From: Bacillus sp. REN16
Lineage (GTDB): Bacteria > Bacillota > Bacilli > Bacillales > Bacillaceae_L
Length of the DNA: 64,000 nucleotides
Reading direction: 5' to 3'
Assembly: GCF_020731355.1 (NCBI RefSeq)
Contig: NZ_JAJFZK010000002.1
Span: 62,001-126,000 of the forward strand
The stretch's first letter is position 1. Every line of letters begins with the position of its first letter. The position numbers and the translations under genes were made by a program. The notes below the pieces were generated by a model, which saw only the letters and a list, made by a program, of their open reading frames with translations, was not told the origin of the DNA and made no database searches. Positions 37,209 through 45,628 of the stretch are shown one piece after another.

Positions 37209-37996
37209 ATACGTCTTCCCTTGCCGTGCGGGATGCATAAAGGTGTTCCAAACAACGGATCAACTGCTATTTCACACTTCATCCCAAACACATCCTTTAC
37301 AAGGCTTTCATTCACGACAAGTTCAGGTCTGCCCTGACCATAGATTTGTTTGTCTTTAATCGCTACAATATGATGAGCATAGCGACATGCCAAGTTTAAA
37401 TCATGTAAAACCATGACGATGGTTCGTTTTTCAGTTTCATTTAGTTCGAATAACAGGTCGAGAATCTCGATTTGATGTGTCATATCAAGATAAGTAGTTG
37501 GTTCATCAAGCAAAATAATATCAGTTTGCTGCGCAAGTGTCATCGCAATCCAGGCACGCTGGCGTTGACCACCTGAAAGCGAATCGACAGTTCTTTCGGC
37601 GAAATCCGTCATATTGGTAGCCTTAAGTGCATGATTGACTTTTGCTTCATCTTCTTCCGTCCATTGCTTAAGCCAGTTTTGGTAAGGGTAACGTCCTTGT
37701 TTGACCAGTTGGAGGACGGTCAAGCCCTCAGGAGCTGTTGGTCCTTGAGGAAGAATGGCAAGCTTTCTCGCTACTTCCTTTGTCGGAAGCTTTGCGATGC
37801 TCTCCCCTTCAAGGAGAATCGCTCCTTGTTTAGGCTTCAGTAACCTTGCTAAAGAACGAAGCAAAGTTGACTTGCCACATCCATTCCCACCAATGAAAAC
37901 AGTAATTTCACCCTTTGGAATTTCCAGATGTAAGTCATCGATGATAATGGAGTCCCCATATGATAATGTTAAGCCTTCTGTTTCCAAAGCATTCAT
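37175..37996 (-). CDS. yusV: Siderophore ABC transporter ATP-binding protein YusV
   Basis: The ATG at 37996 follows GGGGGCG; the product is 273 residues. Walker A is GGNGCGKST near residue 37, the signature [15 protein letters not shown], Walker [13 protein letters not shown] and the switch His MVLHDLN. This is the FecE/FhuC class. In B. subtilis YusV powers both the bacillibactin (FeuABC) and schizokinen/arthrobactin (YfiYZ-YfhA) importers from a distant locus; here the gene is joined to its permeases. The last eight residues (IQQQLNKV) are encoded by a palindromic repeat and are probably recent. Confidence 0.9.
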   Translation of the reverse strand: MNALETEGLTLSYGDSIIIDDLHLEIPKGEITVFIGGNGCGKSTLLRSLARLLKPKQGAILLEGESIAKLPTKEVARKLAILPQGPTAPEGLTVLQLVKQGRYPYQNWLKQWTEEDEAKVNHALKATNMTDFAERTVDSLSGGQRQRAWIAMTLAQQTDIILLDEPTTYLDMTHQIEILDLLFELNETEKRTIVMVLHDLNLACRYAHHIVAIKDKQIYGQGRPELVVNESLVKDVFGMKCEIAVDPLFGTPLCIPHGKGRRINFIQQQLNKV

Positions 37997-38051
37997 CAAG
38001 ACGCCCCCTTTCATAATGCCGTATTACAAGTAACTGCCTCATTTCCAGTTT

Positions 38052-39110
38052 CTAGCTATTTCGACTCTTATAGAGTAAATAGATAAAATAAGGTGCTCCG
38101 ATTGCTGCTGTAAATACCCCTGCCGGAACTTCCGTTGGTGAAAATACAGTTCTGCCGATTAAATCCGCTAGCATCACAAGAATTCCTCCTAAAAGAGCGG
38201 CAGTTGGCAGCAGTGCCCCAAAGGCAGAACCAACTAACCTGCGTGCCATATGCGGTGCCATCAATCCAACGAAACCTATCCCACCTGCAAAGGCTACTGC
38301 ACTACCTGTTAATGCTGTACTAACAAGCAATAACAAGAATCTTTGCTTCTGTACAGCACTTCCAACTCCAGTTGCAAGTTCTTCTCCTAGCTCCTGAATA
38401 TTTAAGTTCCGTGCAAGCATAAAGCAAATCATCAATAGAATAATGACAACAGGGCTTAGTATCTGTACATTTGCCCATGTTGACCCATTTACAGTTCCGG
38501 TAATCCAAATATTTGCCTGACTTGCTTGATAAATCGGTCCCATTATCATAAATGTTGTTGTTAATGCTTGTGTGAGGGCTGAAACACCAATTCCTATTAA
38601 TACAAGGCGAATAGGTGAAACACCATTTTTCCAAGCTAATATATATACTAAAAAAGCAATAACAGTTGCACCAATAAATGCAGCGACTGGCATCCATTTA
38701 ATACTAACCGTTAGCGCATTACTTGAATTTGAGAAAAAGGCTAAAAAGGCAACTACCGCAACAGATGCACCGCCTGTAATCCCTAAGATATCTGGTGATG
38801 CTAGTGGATTTCGAATAATTCCTTGCAGAATACTTCCTGCAGCCGCAAGCGCCATTCCTACTAAAAAGGCAATAATAATTCGTGGTAAACGAAACGATGT
38901 AACAACCAATTGCTCCATTCGTGTACCATATCCAAATAACGTTTTTAAAACAGTTACGGGGTCTATTTTCATTTCTCCAAGCCCTGTACTAACCAAAAAT
39001 AAGACTGCTACTACTGCGACTAGAATTATAATCGTGGCAAGTGCTTTATTATCTATTAAAAAAGAGATTGTTCCCTTTTTTCCGTACCGAAAGGCCCTAT
39101 ATTTATTCAT
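38052..39110 (-). CDS. yfhA: Iron-siderophore permease of the FecCD family (YfhA-like)
   Basis: The 352-residue protein has nine to ten membrane helices with FecCD signatures: RLPRIIIAFLVGMALAAAGS, IIRNPLASPDILGITGGAS and FVGLMAPHMARRLVG. It starts at ATG 39110, overlapping the stop of the other permease gene by four bases (ATGA). With YfiZ it forms the heterodimeric channel energised by YusV. Confidence 0.9.
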   Translation of the reverse strand: MNKYRAFRYGKKGTISFLIDNKALATIIILVAVVAVLFLVSTGLGEMKIDPVTVLKTLFGYGTRMEQLVVTSFRLPRIIIAFLVGMALAAAGSILQGIIRNPLASPDILGITGGASVAVVAFLAFFSNSSNALTVSIKWMPVAAFIGATVIAFLVYILAWKNGVSPIRLVLIGIGVSALTQALTTTFMIMGPIYQASQANIWITGTVNGSTWANVQILSPVVIILLMICFMLARNLNIQELGEELATGVGSAVQKQRFLLLLVSTALTGSAVAFAGGIGFVGLMAPHMARRLVGSAFGALLPTAALLGGILVMLADLIGRTVFSPTEVPAGVFTAAIGAPYFIYLLYKSRNS

Positions 39111-40111
39111 GCTTTACGAAACCCCTTTCTTGCCACATAAATAAAGAAAGGTGTTCCAATTAATGCAGTCATCACACCTACTGGTACTTCTTCAGGCATC
39201 ACAATATACCGAGCTGAAATATCGGCTAAGAGTAGTAAAGTGCCGCCTAGTATCCCGCAAAATGGAAGGATCCAACGATGATCAATGCCAACTAAGCTTC
39301 TCGCAAGATGAGGAATGACAATCCCGATAAACCCAATTGGTCCTGCCACGGAAACCGCCCCTCCGGCTAGTAGGATGATTGTAATCGCTGTAAAAAGCTT
39401 AACTGTACCTGTCCTTTGCCCGAGTCCTTTCGCTACATCCTCCCCCATCGAAAGGATATTAATTTTATTGGCTAATAGAAGTGAAGCGACCCATGCAATT
39501 CCCAAATAGGGGAGAACACTCGTTAGCATTTCAAGCTTTCTTCCCTGGATTGAACCTGCAAGCCAGAATAATACTTGGTCGAGTGCCATCTCATCAACGA
39601 CAAGTAAGCCTTGAGTAAAGGAGGAAAACATGGCAGCCATTGCGGCTCCTGCTAAGGTTAACTTCATCGGGGTGAGACCCTCGCGCCCAAGTGACCCGAT
39701 GAAATAAACAATAAATGCTGCAATTGCAGCACCTAAAAAAGCTACCCAGGTAAAGGCTTGTAAGGAATTAATCGAGAAAATGGAAACCGCAGCAACAATA
39801 AAAAAACCTGCCCCTGCATTAACACCAAAAATTCCTGGAGATGCTAAAGGATTTTTCGTTAAAGCTTGCATAAGGGCTCCTGCTATTCCCAAGCTTGCAC
39901 CAACGGACGCTGCAATTAGAGCACGCGGTAATCGAATGGTTTCAATAATGATATGTTCGTTTGAGCCATTATAGGCAGTGAATGTTTCGTAAGCCATTCT
40001 CCATGAGGTATCTGTGTATCCATAAACAATGCTTGCACACATAGATAAAAATAATACAAAAATTCCAATAATAAGTCCTGCAAATTTAGCTTGATTCGTT
40101 TTTAAAACCAT
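39107..40111 (-). CDS. yfiZ: Iron-siderophore permease of the FecCD family (YfiZ-like)
   Basis: The 334-residue protein has FecCD motifs RLPRALIAASVGASLGIAGAL, LTKNPLASPGIFGVNAGAG and GFIGIVIPHLARSLVG, and about nine membrane helices. It is the first gene of the minus-strand siderophore operon and starts at ATG 40111 after AAGGAGTAAT. It is divergent from the binding-protein gene, with a shared Fur-controlled region. Confidence 0.9.
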   Translation of the reverse strand: MVLKTNQAKFAGLIIGIFVLFLSMCASIVYGYTDTSWRMAYETFTAYNGSNEHIIIETIRLPRALIAASVGASLGIAGALMQALTKNPLASPGIFGVNAGAGFFIVAAVSIFSINSLQAFTWVAFLGAAIAAFIVYFIGSLGREGLTPMKLTLAGAAMAAMFSSFTQGLLVVDEMALDQVLFWLAGSIQGRKLEMLTSVLPYLGIAWVASLLLANKINILSMGEDVAKGLGQRTGTVKLFTAITIILLAGGAVSVAGPIGFIGIVIPHLARSLVGIDHRWILPFCGILGGTLLLLADISARYIVMPEEVPVGVMTALIGTPFFIYVARKGFRKA

Positions 40112-40208
40112 TATGTTTATTACTCCTTGAATATATAAGGTTAAACATGTTTATGTTAGTATTAGGTATTTTTAGTGAAAATTATCAACTTATTTCTCTT
40201 TTAGTCTA

Positions 40209-40313
40209 TTGGAAATGAGAATGGTTGTCAATGGAGTGAAAATCATTCTCATTTTTGTATTGACTTAAGATTCAAATCAATTTATTATTTTAACTAAATG
40301 AAAATCATTATCA
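40209..40313. promoter_or_regulatory. Divergent yfiZ/yfiY promoters with three Fur boxes
   Basis: Plus strand: TTGACT (40260-40265), 17 bases, TATTAT (40283-40288) for yfiY. Minus strand: TTGACA (40231-40226), 17 bases, then TAGACT for yfiZ. Three 7-1-7 Fur sites are visible: TGAGAATGGTTGTCA (40216-40230), TGAAAATCATTCTCA (40237-40251) and TGAAAATCATTATCA (40299-40313). The first two sites are 21 bases apart and cover the yfiZ -35; the third covers the yfiY start region. Confidence 0.85.
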
Positions 40314-40331
40314 ATTATAGGAGGTTACAAA

Positions 40332-41303
40332 ATGAATATTAGAAAGAAGATTTATCTTGGATTTCTCACGCTAGCTATTGCTACACTTGTATTGGCTGCT
40401 TGTGGAGCTGCAGACAACACAGACAAAAATGAGGCAGTTGAAAATTCAAATACATACACGATTGAGCATGCAATGGGTACAACACCTATTAACAAGGATC
40501 CGAAAAAAATTGTTGTTTTAACAAACGAAGGAACAGAGGCTTTATTAGCAATGGGAGTTAAACCTGTTGGAGCGGTTCGTTCATGGATTGGGGACCCTTG
40601 GTATGATCATATCGAGGACCAAATGGAGGGCGTAGAAGTTGTAGGTGAGGAAAGTAATGTCAACATCGAGGCAATCGCTGCTCTCGAACCGGACCTCATT
40701 ATCGGCAATAAAATGCGCCAAGAAAATATTTATGAGCAATTAAAAGCGATTGCCCCAACTGTTTTTGCAGAAGATTTACGTGGGGATTGGCAAAAGAACT
40801 TTACCCTCTATTCAAAAGCAATCAATAAGGAAGAAGAAGGTAAAAAGGTTCTTGCTGACTTTGAAGACCATGTAAATAAAGTGAAAGAGAACATTAATAC
40901 CGATACTGCAGTATCAGTTGTCCGTTTTATGGAAGGGAGAACTCGAATCTATTACACAGATAGCTTTTCTGGTGTCATTTTTGATAAATTAGGCTTAAAG
41001 CGTCCTGAACAACAGGTTGAATTATTTGCTCAAGACGAAAACGATCAATTTGCACGCGAAGTCGACCAAGAGAAAATTCCTTTAATGGATGGAGACGTTA
41101 TTTTCTACTTCACCTATGAAACAGGAACTGGTGAAGCAACAAAGGTTGAGGAAGAATGGATCAACAATCCATTATGGAAAGGGTTAACTGCTGTAAAGGA
41201 TGGCAATGTTCACAAAGTAAGTGATCCCATTTGGAATACAGCTGGTGGCGTCCTAGCAGCAAACCTTATGCTTGATGATATTGAAAAATACTTAGCAAAA
41301 TAA
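40332..41303 (+). CDS. yfiY: Siderophore-binding lipoprotein (YfiY-like)
   Basis: The 323-residue protein starts at ATG 40332 after AGGAGG. The signal sequence ends in the lipobox LAAC near residue 21. The helical-backbone binding fold is shown by PKKIVVLTNEGTEALLAMGVKPVGAV, AIAALEPDLIIGNKM and the C-terminal PIWNTAGGVLAANLMLDDI. The likely ligand, by relation to YfiY, is a hydroxamate-citrate siderophore of the schizokinen type; this is inference. It is the receptor for YfiZ-YfhA-YusV. Confidence 0.9.
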   Translation: MNIRKKIYLGFLTLAIATLVLAACGAADNTDKNEAVENSNTYTIEHAMGTTPINKDPKKIVVLTNEGTEALLAMGVKPVGAVRSWIGDPWYDHIEDQMEGVEVVGEESNVNIEAIAALEPDLIIGNKMRQENIYEQLKAIAPTVFAEDLRGDWQKNFTLYSKAINKEEEGKKVLADFEDHVNKVKENINTDTAVSVVRFMEGRTRIYYTDSFSGVIFDKLGLKRPEQQVELFAQDENDQFAREVDQEKIPLMDGDVIFYFTYETGTGEATKVEEEWINNPLWKGLTAVKDGNVHKVSDPIWNTAGGVLAANLMLDDIEKYLAK

Positions 41304-41305
41304 AT

Positions 41306-41338
41306 TTTAGCTCCCGCCAATAATGGTGGGAGCTTTTC
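41306..41338. terminator. Bidirectional terminator between yfiY and the oxidoreductase gene
   Basis: AGCTCCCGCCA and TGGTGGGAGCT arms around a short ATAA loop, with T-rich flanks on both strands. Confidence 0.85.
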
Positions 41339-41342
41339 ATTT

Positions 41343-42296
41343 CTACTCTTTATTTCGGAGTTTTTCCAGAATAGTCTGTGCCTCATATCCATCAGTAAAT
41401 GTATACAAACGGCTTTCTTTGCCAGTAATTGCAAGTGCAAGTTGATCAATGAGTGTTGAAGTTTCTTCCTTTTCACTCTCAATTGGATGAATTTCCTCTC
41501 CAAGCTTTCCGCCTTCAAGCCTGCCCCAATCTACTAATGACAGGGTACCTTTTGTCCCATATGCTGTATATGTAATTCGCTCATCTCCAGCAATTTGACT
41601 CATTCCATTGATTAAAAATGGTGTTCGATCTGCGAGCTCTAACGTAGCAATCACTCCCGTTTCGCACTTAATAGTGTCTTCAGGCAGCTCCAACCGGCTA
41701 TGCAGATGTGATAAGGAACCAAAAATACGTTGTGTTAATTGGATAAAATGAACCCCGACCTCCAGAACAAAGCCACCTTGTTCACGACCTGCCACCCAAT
41801 CATTCTGCTGCCATTGGCGTGGCCAATTTGGGAAAATCATGGAAAGTTCAAGTTTACGTAAATCTCCTATGTATCCTTCTTTTATCAAACGATCTAAGGT
41901 ATTAACTGGGCTACTATAGTTCAGCGGGAAATTCATAGCATGGATAATTCCCGCTTGCTCCGCTTTATCTTTCATCTCCTTGGCTTCTTCAATTGAGTTT
42001 GCCAAAGGTTTTTCACATAACACATGGATTCCTTTTTCAATGACATCCAATGTCACACAATGATGATATTTTGGTGGCACAGCCACATAGACCAGGTCCA
42101 ATTTCTCGTTTTCGAGCATGTCCTTGTGATGGTCATACCAATTGATTCCACCAAGCTTGTCCGCCATCATTGCTGCACGCTCTTTATTTGTATCAACGAC
42201 TGCGGTCACAATTGTTTTATTATTTGCATTAAAACCTTGAATGAGCCTTTCCCCAATTGCCCCAAGGCCGATAACTCCTACCCTTATATGTTTCAT
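41343..42296 (-). CDS. Gfo/Idh/MocA family NAD(P)-dependent oxidoreductase
   Basis: The ATG at 42296 follows GAGGAGATC; the product is 317 residues. The N-terminal Rossmann fold has VGVIGLGAIGERLIQGF, and VLCEKPLANSIEEA near residue 95 is the EKP motif with catalytic Lys. The C-terminal alpha/beta domain includes EVGVHFIQLTQRIFG with the conserved His. The substrate is probably a sugar or cyclitol derivative; nothing nearby narrows it. Confidence 0.85.
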   Translation of the reverse strand: MKHIRVGVIGLGAIGERLIQGFNANNKTIVTAVVDTNKERAAMMADKLGGINWYDHHKDMLENEKLDLVYVAVPPKYHHCVTLDVIEKGIHVLCEKPLANSIEEAKEMKDKAEQAGIIHAMNFPLNYSSPVNTLDRLIKEGYIGDLRKLELSMIFPNWPRQWQQNDWVAGREQGGFVLEVGVHFIQLTQRIFGSLSHLHSRLELPEDTIKCETGVIATLELADRTPFLINGMSQIAGDERITYTAYGTKGTLSLVDWGRLEGGKLGEEIHPIESEKEETSTLIDQLALAITGKESRLYTFTDGYEAQTILEKLRNKE

Positions 42297-42375
42297 TAGC
42301 GATCTCCTCCTCATTTCCCATTATAATTCTGGATAGTATAGCAGTCTATGTCGACTTCATAAAATATTCCCTCCT

Positions 42376-42535
42376 GAATTGCGCTATTCTCAGTATGAAT
42401 CGCGCTTTATTTTCAATAATTGCGCTTTAATTGGTATGAATTGCGTCTTATTTTCATTAATTGCGCTTTAATTGGTATGAATTGCGTCTTATTTTCATTA
42501 ATTGCGCTTTAGTCGGTATGAATTGCGCTTTAGCA
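42376..42535. repeat. GCGC-core phased repeat, array 1 (eight half-units)
   Basis: AATTGCG-type cores begin at 42377, 42398, 42418, 42439, 42459, 42480, 42500 and 42521, spacing alternately 21 and 20 bases. Consecutive half-units read AATTGCGCTTTAATTGGTAT and AATTGCGTCTTATTTTCATT, so the larger unit is 41 bp. It is the same family, in reverse orientation, as 58799-58872 and 60016-60134. Confidence 0.88.
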
Positions 42536-42566
42536 AAAATCCCCCATCCACATGGGATGGGGGATT
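42534..42566 (-). terminator. Terminator of the SDR gene
   Basis: ATCCCCCATCC (42539-42549) pairs with GGATGGGGGAT (42555-42565), followed by TTTTT on the minus strand. The repeat array begins immediately beyond it. Confidence 0.88.
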
Positions 42567-42573
42567 CCAATTC

Positions 42574-43329
42574 TTATACAAAAGACTTTATATCATATAC
42601 ATGACCATTAATTAATTCTTGGTTAGTTATTAGATCGAGGACTACACCCGCAACAAAGTCAGGTGATCGTAGCATCCCCTTCTCGTTGAATTCAATGAAT
42701 TGTTCAACCTCTGTGAAATCCTCTTTCTTTGTTTTTCGGATCACTTCTTGCATTTCCGTATCCATGACACCAGGTGAAAATGAAATCATGCTTACTGGAT
42801 GTTCAGCTGTTTCCTGTTCAAAACCAACTGATTTTGTGAACATATCGATACCGGCTTTAGACGAAGAGTATGCAGACCAACCATATCTAGCGCGGTTAGC
42901 GGCACCCGATGAGATATTCACAATCACCTTTTTAGTAGCAAATGATGCGGTATGGCGAATAAAATATGTACTTAACAGCATCGGTGCCAACAGATTAACA
43001 TGAATATTTTCTGTTAGTTCCCTAGGACCTGCCTTCCCAATCGGCTTAATTGGATCAATCGTTCCGGCATTATTCACTAAGTAAATTCCTTCCGCATTTG
43101 AAAAGTCAATCGATGAAAAAATTCGTTCCATCACTTTTTCAATTTCTTCTGTTTTCTGAAGATCACAAGAAAAATAATAAAGATTAATCCCTTTTTCAAA
43201 CGCGATTTCTTTTAATTCATTGTTCTGTTTTCTTGAGATACAAAATAAAGTATGATTATTGTCCAAAATTTGTTTTACTATGGATTCTCCCAATCCCTTA
43301 GATGTTCCAGTTATAATAAAATATTTCAA
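42574..43329 (-). CDS. Short-chain dehydrogenase, YueD/benzil reductase-like
   Basis: The start is most likely the TTG at 43329, eight bases after TAGGAG (product MKYFIITGTSKGLGES, 251 residues); a GTG three codons upstream is too close. The cofactor motif is TGTSKGLG, NNAG is near residue 90, and the catalytic Ser and Tyr-x3-Lys are in NISSGAANRARYGWSAYSSSK. SPGVMDTEMQ and the whole C-terminus resemble B. subtilis YueD, which reduces benzil to (S)-benzoin in vitro. The natural substrate is unknown. Confidence 0.85.
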   Translation of the reverse strand: MKYFIITGTSKGLGESIVKQILDNNHTLFCISRKQNNELKEIAFEKGINLYYFSCDLQKTEEIEKVMERIFSSIDFSNAEGIYLVNNAGTIDPIKPIGKAGPRELTENIHVNLLAPMLLSTYFIRHTASFATKKVIVNISSGAANRARYGWSAYSSSKAGIDMFTKSVGFEQETAEHPVSMISFSPGVMDTEMQEVIRKTKKEDFTEVEQFIEFNEKGMLRSPDFVAGVVLDLITNQELINGHVYDIKSFV

Positions 43330-43439
43330 ATAAGACACTCCTACCCGACATTATCTTTCCTACTGCATACCCAAAGTATATCATACCCCTGAAAATATAA
43401 TACCAATTCTTAACCCAAACAAATTATCCTGTTAAACCT

Positions 43440-44522
43440 CTATTGAATAATACCAGTCTCGGTGAGTATCACTTCTGCATGAACCGCTATTTTGATATTC
43501 GGATAATCAAGCTTCCATTTTTCAAAATCGAGACCTCGCACCGAATGTCTAGCGATATAACCAATCCCAACTGGGTCAATATTTTCATTTTGAAAAAGCT
43601 TTAACATTTCTTCGGATTTTTCTTCAATTGTGTGCTCTAGTTCATCGGTTATCTGTTGTATAATTTTTGAATTGGTTTTTGCCCCGGAATACTCACTTAA
43701 CATCCCTTTAAACTTAATTGTAATGTTTATCTTTGGATCTCCATGAACTTCTTCAACCTTTATTTTTCGATTTGTTTGGATGCGCTTAATGGATGCATAT
43801 TCATCTGTTCCCTTTAATCGGATTGTGTAAGACCCTTCACCGTAATTTTGCACCATCGCCTTAAAAAAGAATAAATCTGATTCATCAATTTTGGAGACCA
43901 TTTTTCCGTGTTTAAACAGTCCAAGCCCCGTAATCTCCATTTTATCTGAATCCAATTTTAACATAGGCAGAAACGGATCCATCCCTTCCATATAATGACG
44001 ATACATAAAGGTATGAAGGTCAGTCTTTGGCATATCTCGTTGTTTGATATTATGTTGTAACATGATTGATAGGTATTCTCCCGTACCTCTGTTGCCTAAA
44101 CTTTTTTTAAGTACGTCATATGTCTTTCCTTCTATAATGGCTAAATTAATTCTCGTCCCGATACTTGGATCCCGTTGAAGCGCGTCAATATACCGTAAAA
44201 TACCTTGTTTTGCCAGCTCATCCTCGTACAGAACGACTCGTATCGCACCTGTTACCAATGGGTCTGCAGATTTCTTTTGCAATACATTAATAATTTCTTT
44301 AGCTAATACAGATTCACCGGTGAAGTTTGCGTTGTCGATACTCTTATCTGCATTAAAAACGGGGATAACAGCTGTTCCTTTAATTTTTTGACCTTCCGCT
44401 CGATCGTATCCCAAAGCTGCCACTATATTAACCTCATCAATAATTTCTTCTGAAACCCTACCATAAATGATTGTTACGACTACAATGGCGCAAAGTGCAA
44501 ATCCTGTAAGAAACTTTTTCAT
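43440..44522 (-). CDS. gerC: Ger(x)C family germinant receptor C subunit lacking the lipobox cysteine
   Basis: The 360-residue protein has the Ger(x)C fold: IIDEVNIVAALGYDRAEG, a middle domain and the C-terminal block KSEEMLKLFQNENIDPVGIGYIARHS. The N-terminus is hydrophobic (FLTGFALCAIVVVTIIYG), but where the family has a lipobox (LTGCW) this protein reads IYGRVSEEI with no Cys. A Cys at position 11 lies inside the hydrophobic stretch. So it may be a transmembrane-anchored version. It overlaps the permease gene by four bases (ATGA). Confidence 0.87.
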   Translation of the reverse strand: MKKFLTGFALCAIVVVTIIYGRVSEEIIDEVNIVAALGYDRAEGQKIKGTAVIPVFNADKSIDNANFTGESVLAKEIINVLQKKSADPLVTGAIRVVLYEDELAKQGILRYIDALQRDPSIGTRINLAIIEGKTYDVLKKSLGNRGTGEYLSIMLQHNIKQRDMPKTDLHTFMYRHYMEGMDPFLPMLKLDSDKMEITGLGLFKHGKMVSKIDESDLFFFKAMVQNYGEGSYTIRLKGTDEYASIKRIQTNRKIKVEEVHGDPKINITIKFKGMLSEYSGAKTNSKIIQQITDELEHTIEEKSEEMLKLFQNENIDPVGIGYIARHSVRGLDFEKWKLDYPNIKIAVHAEVILTETGIIQ

Positions 44523-45607
44523 TTTTTCTCCCTCAATTTTCGAATGACCAGTGTTATGACGAAGAGGATCGGAATATATGCAAACACAAAATAGAAACCA
44601 AAATTCGCCAAGTAATTACTCAGTAGATCTATTTGATGACGTGTACTAAAGAGACTGCTAGCAATCAAAACAAACGGTAAAATCAACAAGACTGCTTTTC
44701 GTTGTTGGATCGAAAACAGTTTTTTGACGCCTCTACTGGCCCCCCATACGGCGATACACATATTTGGCAGAATCACAAGAAACCACGATGCGATTCCTAC
44801 ATATTCGAAGCGTTCTACGAATGGCATAATGATACTTTTAAACATCGATAAAGTTGCCCAAATCATTCGGTCAATTTGGTCTGCGCTAAAATACATGATC
44901 GCAGTTAGTGCAGCAATAAGGTATAAAATTGTGGTCGCTAAAATGCCAAGATGGGCCCATTTTTGGGATCTTTCTGGATGTTTAATAAATGGATAAAAGA
45001 TCAACAGCGTCTCAAATCCCAATATACTCAAGGTCATATCCTTTGCAGATTTTCCAATTTCCAACAATGAATGATTCAGGATAGGTACCAAATTTCTCAC
45101 ATGTGCATATTCCAAAGGAAAAAAAACCAATAGAAGTATATACACAGGAAGGACAATACTAAAAAAACTAATCCCAGCTACAGTTCGAAAACCACCTAAA
45201 ATGATATAGTAAATAAGGGCGATCGTAAAAAAACCAAAAACCCAACTATTAAATTCGGGAAACATCCATACCTGAATGACCTCAATATAGGTACGTAGGA
45301 CAGTTACCGCTAATGTCGTTAGGTAAACAATAAATACGAGACTTAAAAAACCACCTATCCACTTGCCAAAAATTTCTTTATGAACGTCGACGATGTCTCC
45401 TTTTGAATGATTTAAAATTTTATACATCATCCACACAACGATGTGTACTGCAACTCCTGCTAGAATGACGGAAATCCAACTGTCATACCCTGCTGATTTT
45501 GCAATAATCCGTTGGAAACCGAGGATTCCGACCCCTACTTGCATGGAATGAATTAAGAAAAATACCAAATAAGGAGATACTAAAAATGATTCTTTGATTC
45601 TTTCCAT
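44519..45607 (-). CDS. gerB: Germinant receptor B subunit (GerAB family, APC-type permease)
   Basis: The 362-residue protein has about ten membrane helices. Motifs include VGVGILGFQRIIAKSAGYDSWISV in the first helices, and SLFVIYL and MFPEFNSWVFG segments typical of GerAB. It should bind the germinant within the membrane. It is the second gene of gerA-gerB-gerC and starts at ATG 45607 after AAGGAGTTG. Confidence 0.87.
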   Translation of the reverse strand: MERIKESFLVSPYLVFFLIHSMQVGVGILGFQRIIAKSAGYDSWISVILAGVAVHIVVWMMYKILNHSKGDIVDVHKEIFGKWIGGFLSLVFIVYLTTLAVTVLRTYIEVIQVWMFPEFNSWVFGFFTIALIYYIILGGFRTVAGISFFSIVLPVYILLLVFFPLEYAHVRNLVPILNHSLLEIGKSAKDMTLSILGFETLLIFYPFIKHPERSQKWAHLGILATTILYLIAALTAIMYFSADQIDRMIWATLSMFKSIIMPFVERFEYVGIASWFLVILPNMCIAVWGASRGVKKLFSIQQRKAVLLILPFVLIASSLFSTRHQIDLLSNYLANFGFYFVFAYIPILFVITLVIRKLREKK

Positions 45608-45628
45608 CGCTGCAACTCCTTGGATTAT

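Noticed and set aside
38572-39144. 190-codon open frame opposite the yfhA permease gene
   Set aside because: Complement of membrane-helix codons gives an Ala/Thr/Lys-rich translation; the FecCD frame is clearly the real one.
42376-42535. CRISPR with very short repeats
   Set aside because: Half-units of 20-21 bp have semi-conserved, recurring in-between bases rather than unique spacers.
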